A stretch of 64,000 bases of DNA from an uncultured Alphaproteobacteria bacterium (GTDB lineage: Bacteria > Pseudomonadota > Alphaproteobacteria > Rhizobiales > Ancalomicrobiaceae): positions 1 to 64,000 of the forward strand of contig CALBKH010000005.1 in assembly GCA_937892955.1 (NCBI GenBank), given 5' to 3'. Position numbers and translations under genes: made by a program. Below the pieces are notes generated by a model. That model searched no databases, had not been told where the DNA came from, and was given only the letters and a program-made list of their open reading frames with translations. Shown one piece after another: positions 52,590 to 60,523 of the stretch (positions within the stretch are counted from its first letter, which is position 1; the number at the start of each line of letters is the position of its first letter).

Positions 52590-52665
52590 GGCCCCGTAGC
52601 TCAGGGGATAGAGCGACAGCCTTCTAAGCTGTTGGTCGCACGTTCGAATCGTGCCGGGGTCGCCA
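52590..52665 (+). tRNA. tRNA-Arg (TCT), island integration site
   Basis: 76 nt: acceptor GGCCCCG/CGGGGTC, D arm GCTC...GAGC, anticodon stem ACAGC/GCTGT with loop CTTCTAA (anticodon TCT), T arm GCACG-TTCGAAT-CGTGC, encoded CCA. The 3' 45 nt plus AT form the left attachment repeat; the intact gene stays on the left side of the island. Confidence 0.97.
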
Positions 52666-52667
52666 AT
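52621..52667. repeat. attL (3' half of tRNA-Arg)
   Basis: 47 bp beginning CTTCTAAGCTGTTGGTCGCA and ending GGGGTCGCCAAT, identical to 56436-56482. Confidence 0.92.
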
Positions 52668-52696
52668 TAAATATTCAAAATCAATAAGATATCAAT

Positions 52697-52932
52697 TCAC
52701 CTGACGTCGCGGCGGACGTGTTGTGTGGGTGGGGTAACGTCACGGGTAACGGTGTCGCCGAGGGCTTCGCCTCGTGCTGCGTCCCTCTGAATCGCTCGTT
52801 CGGAGCGGCCCGTTGCTTTGGAAGTGGAGGAGGTGAAGCGGTCGGGTTGCTCGTCGCCAATTTGGCGACGAGCAACTGTGTACTGGTTGTTCGCACCCAC
52901 CCTCGTCTCCGGGTGCATTTCCTCGTAGATCG
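52697..52932 (-). pseudogene. 3' fragment of a ParB-like gene
   Basis: The open frame (~78 codons) enters from the IS end at 52932 and stops at 52697, with no start of its own. The residues IYEEMHPETRVGANNQ, DEQPDRFTSSTSKATGRSE and RAIQRDAARGEAL match the C-terminal region of ParB-like phage and plasmid proteins. The 5' part is missing beyond the IS, so this is a remnant. It contains a perfect 31-bp palindrome at 52846-52876. Confidence 0.65.
52846..52876. repeat. Perfect 31-bp palindrome in the ParB-like remnant
   Basis: GTTGCTCGTCGCCAA and its exact complement TTGGCGACGAGCAAC, separated by a single T. Confidence 0.85.
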
Positions 52933-52958
52933 TGACGTGCTCCCCTTTTTCCTGCCGG

Positions 52959-53807
52959 TCATAAGTTTGGTCCGGCGGTGATCTGGCCCTGATCGGGCCG
53001 GCTGGCGAACATCGACGGCGCGAGGCCGCCGAGGCTCGAATGGGGGCGGAGGGTGTTGTAGTCGACCCGCCAGTTCTCGATGATCCGTCTCGCCTCGGCA
53101 AGCGAGGAGAAGACATGCTCGTTCAGGCACTCGTCGCGGAGCCGGCCGTTGAAGCTCTCGACGAAGGCATTCTGGACCGGCTTGCCGGGCGCGATGTAGT
53201 GCCATTCGATCCGGGTCGCTTCGCTGAAGCGCAGGACGGCATGGCTGACGAGTTCGGTGCCGTTGTCGCTGACGATCATGAGGGGCTTCCCCCGCCGAGC
53301 CAACAGCGTCTCCAACTCGCGTACGACCCGCGTGCCCGACAGCGACGTGTCGACGACGCAGGCGAGACATTCCCGCGATAAGTCGTCGACCACATTCAAC
53401 ACCCGGAAGCGGCGGCCGTCGTCGAGGGCGTCCGAGACGAAGTCGAGCGACCAGCGCTGGTTCGGCCCTTGCGGGATCGTCGCCGGTGCTCGCGTGCCCA
53501 AGGCCCGTTTCCGCCCGCCTCGCTTGCGCACCATCAGCCGTTCCTCCTTGTAGAGCCGATAGACGCGCTTCAGGTTGACCGCCCGACCTTCCCGCCGCAG
53601 CAGGATCGCCAGACGCCGATAACCGAAGCGTCGCCGTTCGTTGGCCAACTCGCGCAGCCGGGTTCGCAGGGCGGCATCGTCGCTACCGCTCCGCTCGTAC
53701 TGGAAGCTCGACCGGTCGACGCCGAGAAGCCTGCAGGCCCGTCGTTCCGACAGTCCGTGATCGGCGATCGCCCGCCGCACGGCATCGAACCGGGCTGCAG
53801 GCGTCAT
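52959..53807 (-). CDS. IS3-family transposase OrfB (DDE catalytic part)
   Basis: 282 residues if begun at the ATG at 53807. It normally arises as an OrfAB fusion by -1 slippage on the A6 run (GGA-AAA-AAT), which reads G-K-K-L-M-T. HTH_21 region (LSERRACRLLGVDRSSFQY), then the rve integrase core with the DDE triad: Asp in RWSLDFVSDAL, Asp in MIVSDNGTELVSHAV, Glu in NAFVESFNGRLRDECL. No stop or missing catalytic residue, so the element looks active. The ATG overlaps the orfA stop. Confidence 0.93.
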   Translation of the reverse strand: MTPAARFDAVRRAIADHGLSERRACRLLGVDRSSFQYERSGSDDAALRTRLRELANERRRFGYRRLAILLRREGRAVNLKRVYRLYKEERLMVRKRGGRKRALGTRAPATIPQGPNQRWSLDFVSDALDDGRRFRVLNVVDDLSRECLACVVDTSLSGTRVVRELETLLARRGKPLMIVSDNGTELVSHAVLRFSEATRIEWHYIAPGKPVQNAFVESFNGRLRDECLNEHVFSSLAEARRIIENWRVDYNTLRPHSSLGGLAPSMFASRPDQGQITAGPNL

Positions 53808-54070
53808 CAATTTTTTCCCAGGAGATCCTTCAGCACGGCGTTGTCGAGCATCTGCTCGGCCAACAGCTTCTTCAGGCGGCGGTTCTCTTCCTCGAGCGTG
53901 CGCAGACGTGCCGTCTCCGGAACCGTCATCCCGCCGAACTTGGCTTTCCACTTGTAGAGGGTGGTCTCGCTGATCCCGTGCTTCCGGCAGAGGTCCGACG
54001 GCTTCATGCCGGCCTCGTGCTCCCTCAACACGCCGATGATCTGCTCTTCGCTGAAACGGCTGCGCCGCAT
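53807..54070 (-). CDS. IS3-family transposase OrfA
   Basis: 87 residues. Helix-turn-helix of the transposase_8 type (FSEEQIIGVLREHEAGMKPSDLCRKHGISETTLYKWKAKFGG, ~6-47) followed by a leucine zipper (ARLRTLEEENRRLKKLLAEQ, ~54-73). It binds the IS ends and is fused to OrfB by the programmed -1 frameshift at its 3' end. Confidence 0.93.
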   Translation of the reverse strand: MRRSRFSEEQIIGVLREHEAGMKPSDLCRKHGISETTLYKWKAKFGGMTVPETARLRTLEEENRRLKKLLAEQMLDNAVLKDLLGKN

Positions 54071-54130
54071 GGTCCTGCTCCTGATGAGGGACCAAACTTA
54101 TCAGTGGCCGGAATGGCGGGGAGCACGTCA

Positions 54131-54228
54131 GGAGGGTTGAGGATATAACGGCCGAGAGTGCGCCGGCCGACACCGAGTCCGATCAGATCGGGGCGGGAAA
54201 GCGGAACCAAGGTTCGATTGGGGGCCAT
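54131..54228 (-). pseudogene. 5' fragment of an AlpA/MerR-like HTH gene cut by the IS
   Basis: From the ATG at 54228 the frame encodes ~33 residues (NRTLVPLSRPDLIGLGVGRR, then TLGRYILNPPDV) before running into the IS end at 54130. R-P-D-L-I-x-L-G-V-G-x-R-T-L resembles the helix-turn-helix of excisionase/AlpA-type island regulators. The rest is absent from the other side of the IS, which carries the unrelated ParB-like fragment. Confidence 0.55.
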
Positions 54229-54292
54229 GTCTTGCCTCGTCGGTTGATGACGAGACAAAGAAGGCCAGTTGTCGGGTTCACCTGCTCGGATG

Positions 54293-54946
54293 CTAAATTC
54301 CCGAAAAATCGGGCAGCGATCGAACTCCGATCGTATGTGCCGCCATCGCGATAAGGTGGTCGGCCGTTGACCTCGGTTCATCTGCGGCCGCGACGAAGCC
54401 GGATATGAGTGCGCGCCTCTCCGCAAAGCCGGTGGCGGTCCTCATCTCGGGGGTGGGCTTGATTGCCGCCCCTATCGCTGTGGACATCGCGACGCGCCAC
54501 CGCTTGGCGCTGATGTCGCTTTCCCACTCCCTGGCCTTCTGGCGCAGAGTAGCCGCGCGCCCCTCAATTGTTCCGGCGCGGGAGCCGCCTCGAGTGTTCG
54601 ACGGGAGGCGCCCGTTTGCGCCGCCAAACGAGTCGATCGGCGGGCCGTAGGCCGCCAACATCCATCCGTCAGGAGCCGCAAGGCGCGCTCCTGGCCAAAG
54701 TTGGTCGATCTCGCTCTCTGTCAGTGGGCGGCCAACCTGCAGCGCTGCAATTTCGATCGATGCGCGACGTTCGCTCCAACCGTTCAGGATCATCGTCGCG
54801 TCAATCAAAGCCACCAAGAAGCGATCGGGGTCGTCTTTGAAGGGTAGGGTAGGGCGTCCTGCTTGACGCTTCTCGCGCCGCTCGGAAGCGATTTCCGAAG
54901 CCTTCTTAGGTCGGCCGCGAGGTCGGCCTGTTGGCCTACTGACCAT
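54293..54946 (-). CDS. Island protein of unknown function, AT-hook-like N-terminus
   Basis: 217 residues. The start is basic (RPTGRPRGRPKKASEIASERREKR), with G-R-P repeats like AT-hooks, and is followed by a predicted helical domain (DPDRFLVALIDATMILNGWSERRASIEIAALQVG). I do not recognise the family. It overlaps the integrase 3' end by 11 bp, so it is co-transcribed from the integrase promoter; a DNA-binding accessory role is only a guess. Confidence 0.6.
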   Translation of the reverse strand: MVSRPTGRPRGRPKKASEIASERREKRQAGRPTLPFKDDPDRFLVALIDATMILNGWSERRASIEIAALQVGRPLTESEIDQLWPGARLAAPDGWMLAAYGPPIDSFGGANGRLPSNTRGGSRAGTIEGRAATLRQKAREWESDISAKRWRVAMSTAIGAAIKPTPEMRTATGFAERRALISGFVAAADEPRSTADHLIAMAAHTIGVRSLPDFSGI

Positions 54947-56231
54947 CACGGCGCCCCCTCAACTCGATGACGTTGGCCTCCGCAGGTGCCTCGAGCGATG
55001 CCACGTGGCGACCCCAGGCCAATAGCGCTGCCTTCTTCTCGGCGTCGAAGTCGTGCCTTTGATAAACGCCGACGATGCCGCCGAAGCTGACGGAGACGTG
55101 GTTCAGGATCTTCTCGACGACGTGGATCTGAACGCCGAGACGCGCCATTCCGCTCGCCATCGTGCGGCGGAGGTCGTGGAACCGCCAATCGGGGAGGGGG
55201 CGCACGTCGTTCGGATCGTTTCCGGCGTCGTCCGACTCCTCTCTCAATTCGGCGAGGATGAGGTCGTTGATCTTGTCCTTCGCGTTAGACCAACCGCTGA
55301 CCGGCGTTCGTCCGGTCGTGGTGAACACCAAGGGCGAATCCTTGGCGCCGTTCGCGATCCTCGGAAGCGCGTCGAGAACTGCGAGCGCCTGCGGCGAGAG
55401 GTGAACGACGTGAGCAACGCCGTTCTTCGCGCGGTGAGCCGGGATCACCCACACGGCCTTTTCTCGATCGATCTCGCCCCACGACATTTCGCCGACTTCG
55501 GAAAGCCGCTGACCTGTGAGGGCGAGGAGGTGGACGAACGGACCGAACGGCCAACCGAGGCGATCTGCGGCTCGTAGGACGCGGCGCAATTCGTCGTCGG
55601 AAAGGACCCTGTCCCGGCTCCGCTCGACAGTTGGCGCCTTCATGCCGGCGATCGGAGACACCTCGATCACGCCGCGGTCGATGGACCAATTGAACAGGCG
55701 CCGCACGGCCGCGAGGACGCGGTTCGCCGTAACGGCCGCCCCGCGGTCGATGATACCGTCGAGCAGATCGACGACGTCTCGGCGCGTGATGGATTTGATC
55801 GAGCGCCCCCGCCATGCGCCGACCACCTCCTTCTTGAGAAGTCGCTCGGCCTCCTTCCGGGAACTCTCCCGAAGGTTCGTTTTGGCGTAGCGCTCGATGT
55901 AAAGGTCGACGACGGCCGCGACGTCGTCTTTCGGCGCCTCGCGCGCGACGCGGCGCGCGACCTTCTTCTCTGCACTGGGGTCGCGGCCCTCGGCGACGGC
56001 GGTCAGCGTCTGCCCCGCGAGTTGCCGGGCCGAAGCAAGATTGATGGCGGGATAGGTGCCGAGAGTGAGCTTCTTCGGGATGCCGGCGACGCGATAGCGT
56101 ACCGCCCAACTCAGCGCGCCACTGGGCTGGCACACGAGGTAGAGCCCGACGAGCAACCCGTCGGGGATCTCGCGCCGTGCTGACCCGGGTTTGACGGCCT
56201 CGATGGCTTTGACGGTCAGAGCCTTCGCCAT
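54936..56231 (-). CDS. Tyrosine recombinase/integrase
   Basis: 431 residues, P4-type with an N-terminal DUF4102 arm-binding domain (MAKALTVKAIEAVKPGSARREIPDG, YRVAGIPKKLTLGTYPAINLASAR). A core-binding SAM-like domain (VVDLYIERYAKTNLRE) and the catalytic domain follow: Arg in LTGQRLSEVGE (~240), Lys region in AHRAKNGVAHVVHLS, H-x-x-R in FHDLRRTMASG (~354), His in LNHVSVSFGG and Tyr in IVGVYQRHDF (~390). It lies beside the right attachment repeat, not beside the intact tRNA. It should catalyse site-specific integration into tRNA-Arg and, with an excisionase, excision. Confidence 0.95.
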   Translation of the reverse strand: MAKALTVKAIEAVKPGSARREIPDGLLVGLYLVCQPSGALSWAVRYRVAGIPKKLTLGTYPAINLASARQLAGQTLTAVAEGRDPSAEKKVARRVAREAPKDDVAAVVDLYIERYAKTNLRESSRKEAERLLKKEVVGAWRGRSIKSITRRDVVDLLDGIIDRGAAVTANRVLAAVRRLFNWSIDRGVIEVSPIAGMKAPTVERSRDRVLSDDELRRVLRAADRLGWPFGPFVHLLALTGQRLSEVGEMSWGEIDREKAVWVIPAHRAKNGVAHVVHLSPQALAVLDALPRIANGAKDSPLVFTTTGRTPVSGWSNAKDKINDLILAELREESDDAGNDPNDVRPLPDWRFHDLRRTMASGMARLGVQIHVVEKILNHVSVSFGGIVGVYQRHDFDAEKKAALLAWGRHVASLEAPAEANVIELRGRRDGQ

Positions 56232-56435
56232 TGCAAGAAACCCTCATATTGAAACCGAGCGCCGCTTCTGTTGGTCGACGCGGGTAACATGGGGGTAGCA
56301 TACGCGCGGTGGCTTGGATCGTCCATAACTGTCTCGGACATTGAGGGACATTTTGAAAATATATCATTAAAACAATGGTATGTAGCGGTGATTGGTGCCC
56401 GACGCTGTCCGATATCGTCTCGAAGACCAATTTGA

Positions 56436-56482
56436 CTTCTAAGCTGTTGGTCGCACGTTCGAATCGTGCCGGGGTCGCCAAT
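56436..56482. repeat. attR
   Basis: Exact 47-bp copy of 52621-52667; only the 3' part of the tRNA is present here. Confidence 0.92.
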
Positions 56483-56586
56483 CTTCCCGTTCGTCCTATG
56501 CGATCGGCTTCCCGGAGGGGGCCATTCGACGCGACGGTCTCGCGCGTCCGCCCACCGGCGCTGCGGCGCCTCGCCGGCGTTCGGCC

Positions 56587-56685
56587 TCACCGTCCCCAGG
56601 TTTCCCACATCTCCTTGCCCATCTGGGCGAAGATGGTGGCGAGGATCAGGGCGTAGATCAGGATCTGGGTGCGCGAAGGTCTCAT
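56587..56685 (-). CDS. 32-residue membrane micro-ORF
   Basis: Starts MRPSRTQILIYALILATIFA and ends KEMWETWGR: a short basic start, one hydrophobic helix and an amphipathic tail. The upstream GAACGAAG is only a weak ribosome-binding site. It lies outside the island. The clean hydrophobic character is unusual for random GC-rich DNA, but the support is limited. Confidence 0.4.
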   Translation of the reverse strand: MRPSRTQILIYALILATIFAQMGKEMWETWGR

Positions 56686-56870
56686 CGCTTCGTTCGTCGT
56701 CCTTCTGGCGTCGCGACGCCGAACGGCGCCGGTCTTCGACCGATATGGGGGCGGTGTGCGCCGACGTCAGCGGTTCGTCAGGTGGATCGGCACAGAATTT
56801 CATGGTGGTCGAAGAGATTCGGCCGGCGCGGGACCGAGCGGGCCGCGTATCGCCACGGAACGAGGACACC

Positions 56871-57059
56871 ATGAACGCAGGGCTTTCGCGCAGCGTCGCC
56901 GATTCAGTCGCGGGTGGGTCGAGCATCGACGCCGGTCTGCTCGACATGCTGCGACGCGAACGCCGTCATGCCGCGGTGATGTTCCTGTCGACCGGCATGG
57001 CGCTGGGCATAGGCCTGTCGCTCGCCCTCACCTTGGCGCTCGGCGCGACGGGGCTCTGA
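56871..57059 (+). CDS. Small single-pass membrane protein
   Basis: 62 residues with GAGGA at good distance before the ATG at 56871. The N-terminal half is polar (SRSVADSVAGGSSIDAGLLDMLRRERRH) and the C-terminal half is one hydrophobic helix (AAVMFLSTGMALGIGLSLAL, ~34-54). Family unknown. It converges with the alpha/beta-hydrolase-like gene with a 6-bp gap. Confidence 0.55.
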   Translation: MNAGLSRSVADSVAGGSSIDAGLLDMLRRERRHAAVMFLSTGMALGIGLSLALTLALGATGL

Positions 57060-57065
57060 CGCATC

Positions 57066-57773
57066 TCACCGTGCCGCGAAACCCGCGACGGCCGAAACCA
57101 CCCGATCATCGATGCCGTTGAAGCCGTGATGGGCGCGGGCGAGACAGGCGTCGCCTTCGGTGACGCCGCCGTCGAGCCAGGTCACTCGCGCGCGCCCCTT
57201 CGCCCAGGCGAGGAACGGTTCGACCCCGGCCGGCAGGGTCACTCGGCAGGAATCGTGGCGATGGTGGACGACGAGGGTCGGCGGTAGGGCCGCTGCCGAG
57301 CCGAGAATGTTCGCGACGTTTTCGGCGTCGCCGGAGGCGTCGGTCAGGAAGCCGGAGGTGAGCACCAGCCGCGCCGGTCGCGCCCCACCGGCGATGCCGC
57401 GGGCGGCGCGGAGCGTGCCGCGGCTGGTGGCGACCACCGTGACCTTGCCGTACTTGCCCATGGCGCCGACCGCCGCCGCGAGGTCGACGTCGCCCTCCGG
57501 CACCAGCACCGCGAAGTCGCGGGCCGCATAGGCCTCGCGGGTGCGCACCAGCTGGTTGCCGGGGCGGGCGATCGAGCCGTCGGTGCCGATGCCGAGGCGG
57601 CCGTCGCCACCGGCGAGCAGGATGATCGCTCCCTTGGGCCGCGCCGGCAGGAGCAGCGCCGCCTCGGTGCCGCCGACCGACAGGCCCTGAACGGTGATCC
57701 CCGCCGCGGCGGCCGGGACGAGAGACGTGGTGACGAGGACGGCGGTACCGACGAAGGCGGCGGCACAGTTCAT
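57066..57773 (-). CDS. Secreted alpha/beta-hydrolase-like protein
   Basis: 235 residues from the ATG at 57773 (upstream codons lack coding character). Signal peptide (AAAFVGTAVLVTTSLVPAAAAG). The alpha/beta-hydrolase outline is GAIILLAGGDGRLGIG after the first strand, a nucleophile elbow VVATSRGTLRAARG with Ser in T-S-R-G-T (~135), an acid in VVHHRHDSC, and a possible catalytic His in ARAHHGFNGID near the C-terminus. It is likely an esterase or hydrolase in the periplasm; the substrate is unknown. Confidence 0.7.
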   Translation of the reverse strand: MNCAAAFVGTAVLVTTSLVPAAAAGITVQGLSVGGTEAALLLPARPKGAIILLAGGDGRLGIGTDGSIARPGNQLVRTREAYAARDFAVLVPEGDVDLAAAVGAMGKYGKVTVVATSRGTLRAARGIAGGARPARLVLTSGFLTDASGDAENVANILGSAAALPPTLVVHHRHDSCRVTLPAGVEPFLAWAKGRARVTWLDGGVTEGDACLARAHHGFNGIDDRVVSAVAGFAAR

Positions 57774-57880
57774 CGGGCGATCTTCGGAGACGGTCGTCTC
57801 GATGATGAGCCTCTCGCCCGCCGAGTAAAATCGCGATGGTGTGATCGGGTGCACGTCGACGCCCCGCGGCGCCATACCGA

Positions 57881-59434
57881 TCAGTCGACGGACCGGCGCA
57901 GTGCCTCGGTCACCGCCCGGCTGGTCGCCGCTGCCGAGCGGGCGCGGCCGGTCCTGAGCGACGGCTGGCCACCCGCCGGCCTCGTCCGCCAGCCGACGCC
58001 GGCGACGGCGACGATGCGGTTGCCGCGGAAGTCGGTCTCGCAGACGATCAGGCCGCGCTCGGCCATGTAGGAGAGGAGCCAGCGGCCACGCGACGGCGAG
58101 TGGCTACCGTAGGCCTGGGCGAGCACCGCGTCGGACGGGCAGGGGGCCTCCTCGCGCGCCGCCCGCGCCACCATCAGGAAGACGCCCTGCATCTCCTCCG
58201 GCAGGCTCTCGGCGAGCGCGATCACCCGTCCCCAGTCGTCGTCGCCGCCCTCGGTGCCGACGCCGGCGCGGGCGAGCGCCAGCCGCCGACGGAACAGCGA
58301 CATGTCCTGTGCCACCTCGCCGAGGCGACGCAGCCGGCAGTGGAACTGGAAATCCTGGAAGAGCACGGGAAGCGGGCGGAACGCCGCTTCCGGGTCGGAA
58401 AGGATCTCGGCGACGATCTCGTCGAGCGCCTTCTCGATCTCCTCGGGGGAGGGGCGATCGGCCTCGTCTACCGGCGGCGGCTCGGTCAGCGGACGGGCGG
58501 CGGCGACCTGGGCGAGAAGCTCCGCCGTGGCGATCTTCGGCGCGCGCGGTGGCGGCGCGATGCGCACCGGCGCCTCCTCGATCGGCGCCGGTGCGAAGAT
58601 CAGGTCGGCCATCTCCTCGCGCGCCACCTCCGGCAACGGCATCAACGCCGGGCGGCCGGAACGGCCGGAGGTCTCGACGGTGCCGATGCGGATCGGTACC
58701 GGTCGGCGGAAGAGGGCGGGTCCGAGCGCCACGAACTGGCCGGGGACGAGATCGCGGAAGGCCTCCGCCTGCCGCCGCTCCATGCCGAGGAGGTCGGCGG
58801 CGCGGGCCATGTCGATGTCGAGGAAGGTGCGGCCCATCAGGAAGTTCGAGGCTTCCGCCGCGACGTTCTTGGCGAGCTTGGCCAGCCGCTGGGTGGCGAT
58901 GAGGCCGGCGAGGCCGCGCTTGCGGCCGCGGCACATCAGGTTGGTCATCGCGCCGAGCGACGCCTTGCGCGCCTCGTCCGACACCTCGCCGGCGATCGCC
59001 GGAGCGAAGAGCTGGGCCTCGTCGACCGCGATCAGCATCGGGTACCAGCTCTCGCGCTCGGCGTCGAAGAGCCCGTCGAGGAAGGCGGCGGCGGCACGCA
59101 TCTGGTCTTCGGCGTCGAGACCCTCGAGGTCGAGGACGACGGAGGCGCGATGGCGGCGGATGCGGCCGGCGATGCGGGCGAGTTCCGCCGGGCTGCGCTC
59201 GGCGTCGACGACGACATGGCCGTAGGCCTCGGCCAGGGTGACGAAGTCGCCCTCCGGATCGATGATCGCCTGTTGGACGTGCGGCGCCGACTGCTCCAGC
59301 AGGCGCCGGAGCAGATGGGACTTGCCCGACCCGGAATTGCCCTGGACGAGCAGGCGGGTGGAGAGCAGTTCCTCGAGATCGAGCCTCGCGGCCTCGCCCG
59401 TCGATGTCGTGCCGAGATCGATTCCGACCTTCAT
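57881..59434 (-). CDS. HerA-like P-loop ATPase (DUF87 type)
   Basis: 517 residues. The FtsK/HerA-like core has Walker A LVQGNSGSGKSHLLRRLLEQ (~30), Walker B MLIAVDEAQLFAP (~145), then RGRKRGLAGLIATQRLAKL with an arginine finger-type motif. The C-terminal ~230 residues are a Pro/Glu-rich linker and a winged-helix-like end (LLSYMAERGLIVCETDFRGNRIVAV). No NurA nuclease gene is adjacent, so this is not the archaeal HerA-NurA pair; similar stand-alone bacterial ATPases are of unknown role. The start at 59434 (KVGIDLG) fits; the frame upstream is not coding-like. Confidence 0.8.
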   Translation of the reverse strand: MKVGIDLGTTSTGEAARLDLEELLSTRLLVQGNSGSGKSHLLRRLLEQSAPHVQQAIIDPEGDFVTLAEAYGHVVVDAERSPAELARIAGRIRRHRASVVLDLEGLDAEDQMRAAAAFLDGLFDAERESWYPMLIAVDEAQLFAPAIAGEVSDEARKASLGAMTNLMCRGRKRGLAGLIATQRLAKLAKNVAAEASNFLMGRTFLDIDMARAADLLGMERRQAEAFRDLVPGQFVALGPALFRRPVPIRIGTVETSGRSGRPALMPLPEVAREEMADLIFAPAPIEEAPVRIAPPPRAPKIATAELLAQVAAARPLTEPPPVDEADRPSPEEIEKALDEIVAEILSDPEAAFRPLPVLFQDFQFHCRLRRLGEVAQDMSLFRRRLALARAGVGTEGGDDDWGRVIALAESLPEEMQGVFLMVARAAREEAPCPSDAVLAQAYGSHSPSRGRWLLSYMAERGLIVCETDFRGNRIVAVAGVGWRTRPAGGQPSLRTGRARSAAATSRAVTEALRRSVD

Positions 59435-59537
59435 GCCCACCCGATTCGCATCACTCCAGAAGGGCCGCGACCCTAGCACGCGGGTCGGGGAGGGCGAGCC
59501 TGGCGGAGCCGGTCTCCACAGGAAGTGGCGGGGGCGG

Positions 59538-60476
59538 TCACTCCCCCTCGGGTCGGTTCGGCACGCCGGGCGCGCGCGGCAGGAAGGTCTCGCCACGGCT
59601 GGTGATGAAGTCGTGCAGCAGTTGCGCCGCCGGCAACGGCCGTTTGCGGGTCAGCCGCACGACGTACCAACGCCGCCACAGCGGCAGGCCGGCGACGTGC
59701 ACGACGGCGAGGCGCCGGTCCTCGATTTCGGCGGCCACGGTGTGGGCGGAGATGAAGGTGAGGCCGAGGCCGGCGATCACCGCCTGTTTGATCGTCTCGT
59801 TGGAGCCGATCTCCATGCCGATCTTCGGATGGATCCCGACCTTCTCGAGAAAGCGCTCCATCAGCGTTCGCGTTCCCGACCCCGGCTCGCGCACCAGGAA
59901 CACTCGCTCGGTGAGCCGTTCGGGTGCCACTTCCGCTTCCTGCGCCAGGGGATCGTCGGTCGCGGCGACGATCACGTGCGGATGGGCGCCGAGGGTGATC
60001 GATTCCACCGGCGCATCTTCCGGCGGCCGTCCCATGATCGCCAGATCGACGTCGCCGGCGAGGAAGCGGGTCAGCACCTCGTAGCGGTTGCCGACGACGA
60101 GATTGAGCTCGACTTTGGGGTGGAGGCGCATGAAGGCGGCGAGCATGCCCGGTGCGAAATATTTCGCCGTCGACACCACGCCGACGGTGACGCGCCCCCC
60201 GTCGATGCGTCGCATCACATCGAGGCTCTCACGGGTGTCGGTCAGGACCGCGTCGATCCGCCGCGCCGCGTCGATCAGCTCCTGTCCGGCGGCGGTCGGC
60301 ACCAGACGCGGGCCGTCGCGCTCGAAGATCGGCAGCCCGATCTCCTCTTCCAAGGCCTTGATCTGCATGGTGACGGCCGGCGGCGTGACGTGAGAGGCCT
60401 CCGCCGCGGCGGCGAAGGATCCCTTTTCGTGGGCAGCGCGGACGAGCCGAAGCTGCTTCAGCGTGACGTTCTTCAT
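59538..60476 (-). CDS. cbbR: LysR-type Calvin-cycle regulator CbbR
   Basis: 312 residues. N-terminal HTH (TLKQLRLVRAAHEKGSFAAAAEASHVTPPAVTMQIKALEEEIG, ~5-47) and an effector domain (VGVVSTAKYFAPGMLAAFMRLHP, LAIMGRPPED, VFLVREPGSGTRTLMERFL, GSNETIKQAVIAGLGLTFISAHT), all in the CbbR style. It is divergent from cbbF, 283 bp away, the usual arrangement for a regulator that activates the cbb operon in response to metabolites such as RuBP or NADPH and represses itself. Palindromes in the gap are candidate sites. Confidence 0.93.
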   Translation of the reverse strand: MKNVTLKQLRLVRAAHEKGSFAAAAEASHVTPPAVTMQIKALEEEIGLPIFERDGPRLVPTAAGQELIDAARRIDAVLTDTRESLDVMRRIDGGRVTVGVVSTAKYFAPGMLAAFMRLHPKVELNLVVGNRYEVLTRFLAGDVDLAIMGRPPEDAPVESITLGAHPHVIVAATDDPLAQEAEVAPERLTERVFLVREPGSGTRTLMERFLEKVGIHPKIGMEIGSNETIKQAVIAGLGLTFISAHTVAAEIEDRRLAVVHVAGLPLWRRWYVVRLTRKRPLPAAQLLHDFITSRGETFLPRAPGVPNRPEGE

Positions 60477-60480
60477 GGAA

Positions 60481-60523
60481 TTCAGAATATCTGAATGGGC
60501 GCGTAAGAAAATACAAATTTCTT
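60481..60523. promoter_or_regulatory. Candidate CbbR binding sites
   Basis: TTCAGAATATCTGAA (60481-60495) is a perfect palindrome, and AAGAAA-N7-TTTCTT (60505-60523) a second one 9 bp later. Both are AT-rich in a GC-rich background, lie just upstream of cbbR, and face cbbF. LysR sites commonly come as such paired palindromes. Confidence 0.55.

Larger units (their letters stand above)
52933..54130 (-). mobile_element. IS3-family insertion sequence
   Basis: 1198 bp with TG...CA ends: 13-bp outer inverted repeats TGACGTGCTCCCC (52933-52945) and GGGGAGCACGTCA (54118-54130). A second matching block inside (ATAAGTTTGGTCC / GGACCAAACTTAT) follows. It encodes orfA and orfB with a -1 frameshift site. 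No target-site duplication: the flanking bases (GATCG on the left, GGAGG on the right) differ. Confidence 0.92.
52621..56482. mobile_element. 3.8-kb genomic island in tRNA-Arg
   Basis: Bounded by 47-bp perfect direct repeats (52621-52667 and 56436-56482) that copy the 3' part of tRNA-Arg from the anticodon loop onward. It holds a tyrosine integrase next to the right repeat, an unknown protein, an IS3-family element, and fragments of two broken genes. AT-rich segments lie just inside both ends (52668-52698 and ~56345-56400). It appears to be a reduced integrative element or satellite. Confidence 0.9.

Noticed and set aside
57881..59434. HerA-NurA type DNA processing or defence pair
   Set aside because: The ATPase is HerA-like, but the neighbouring gene is a secreted alpha/beta-hydrolase-like protein, not a nuclease.
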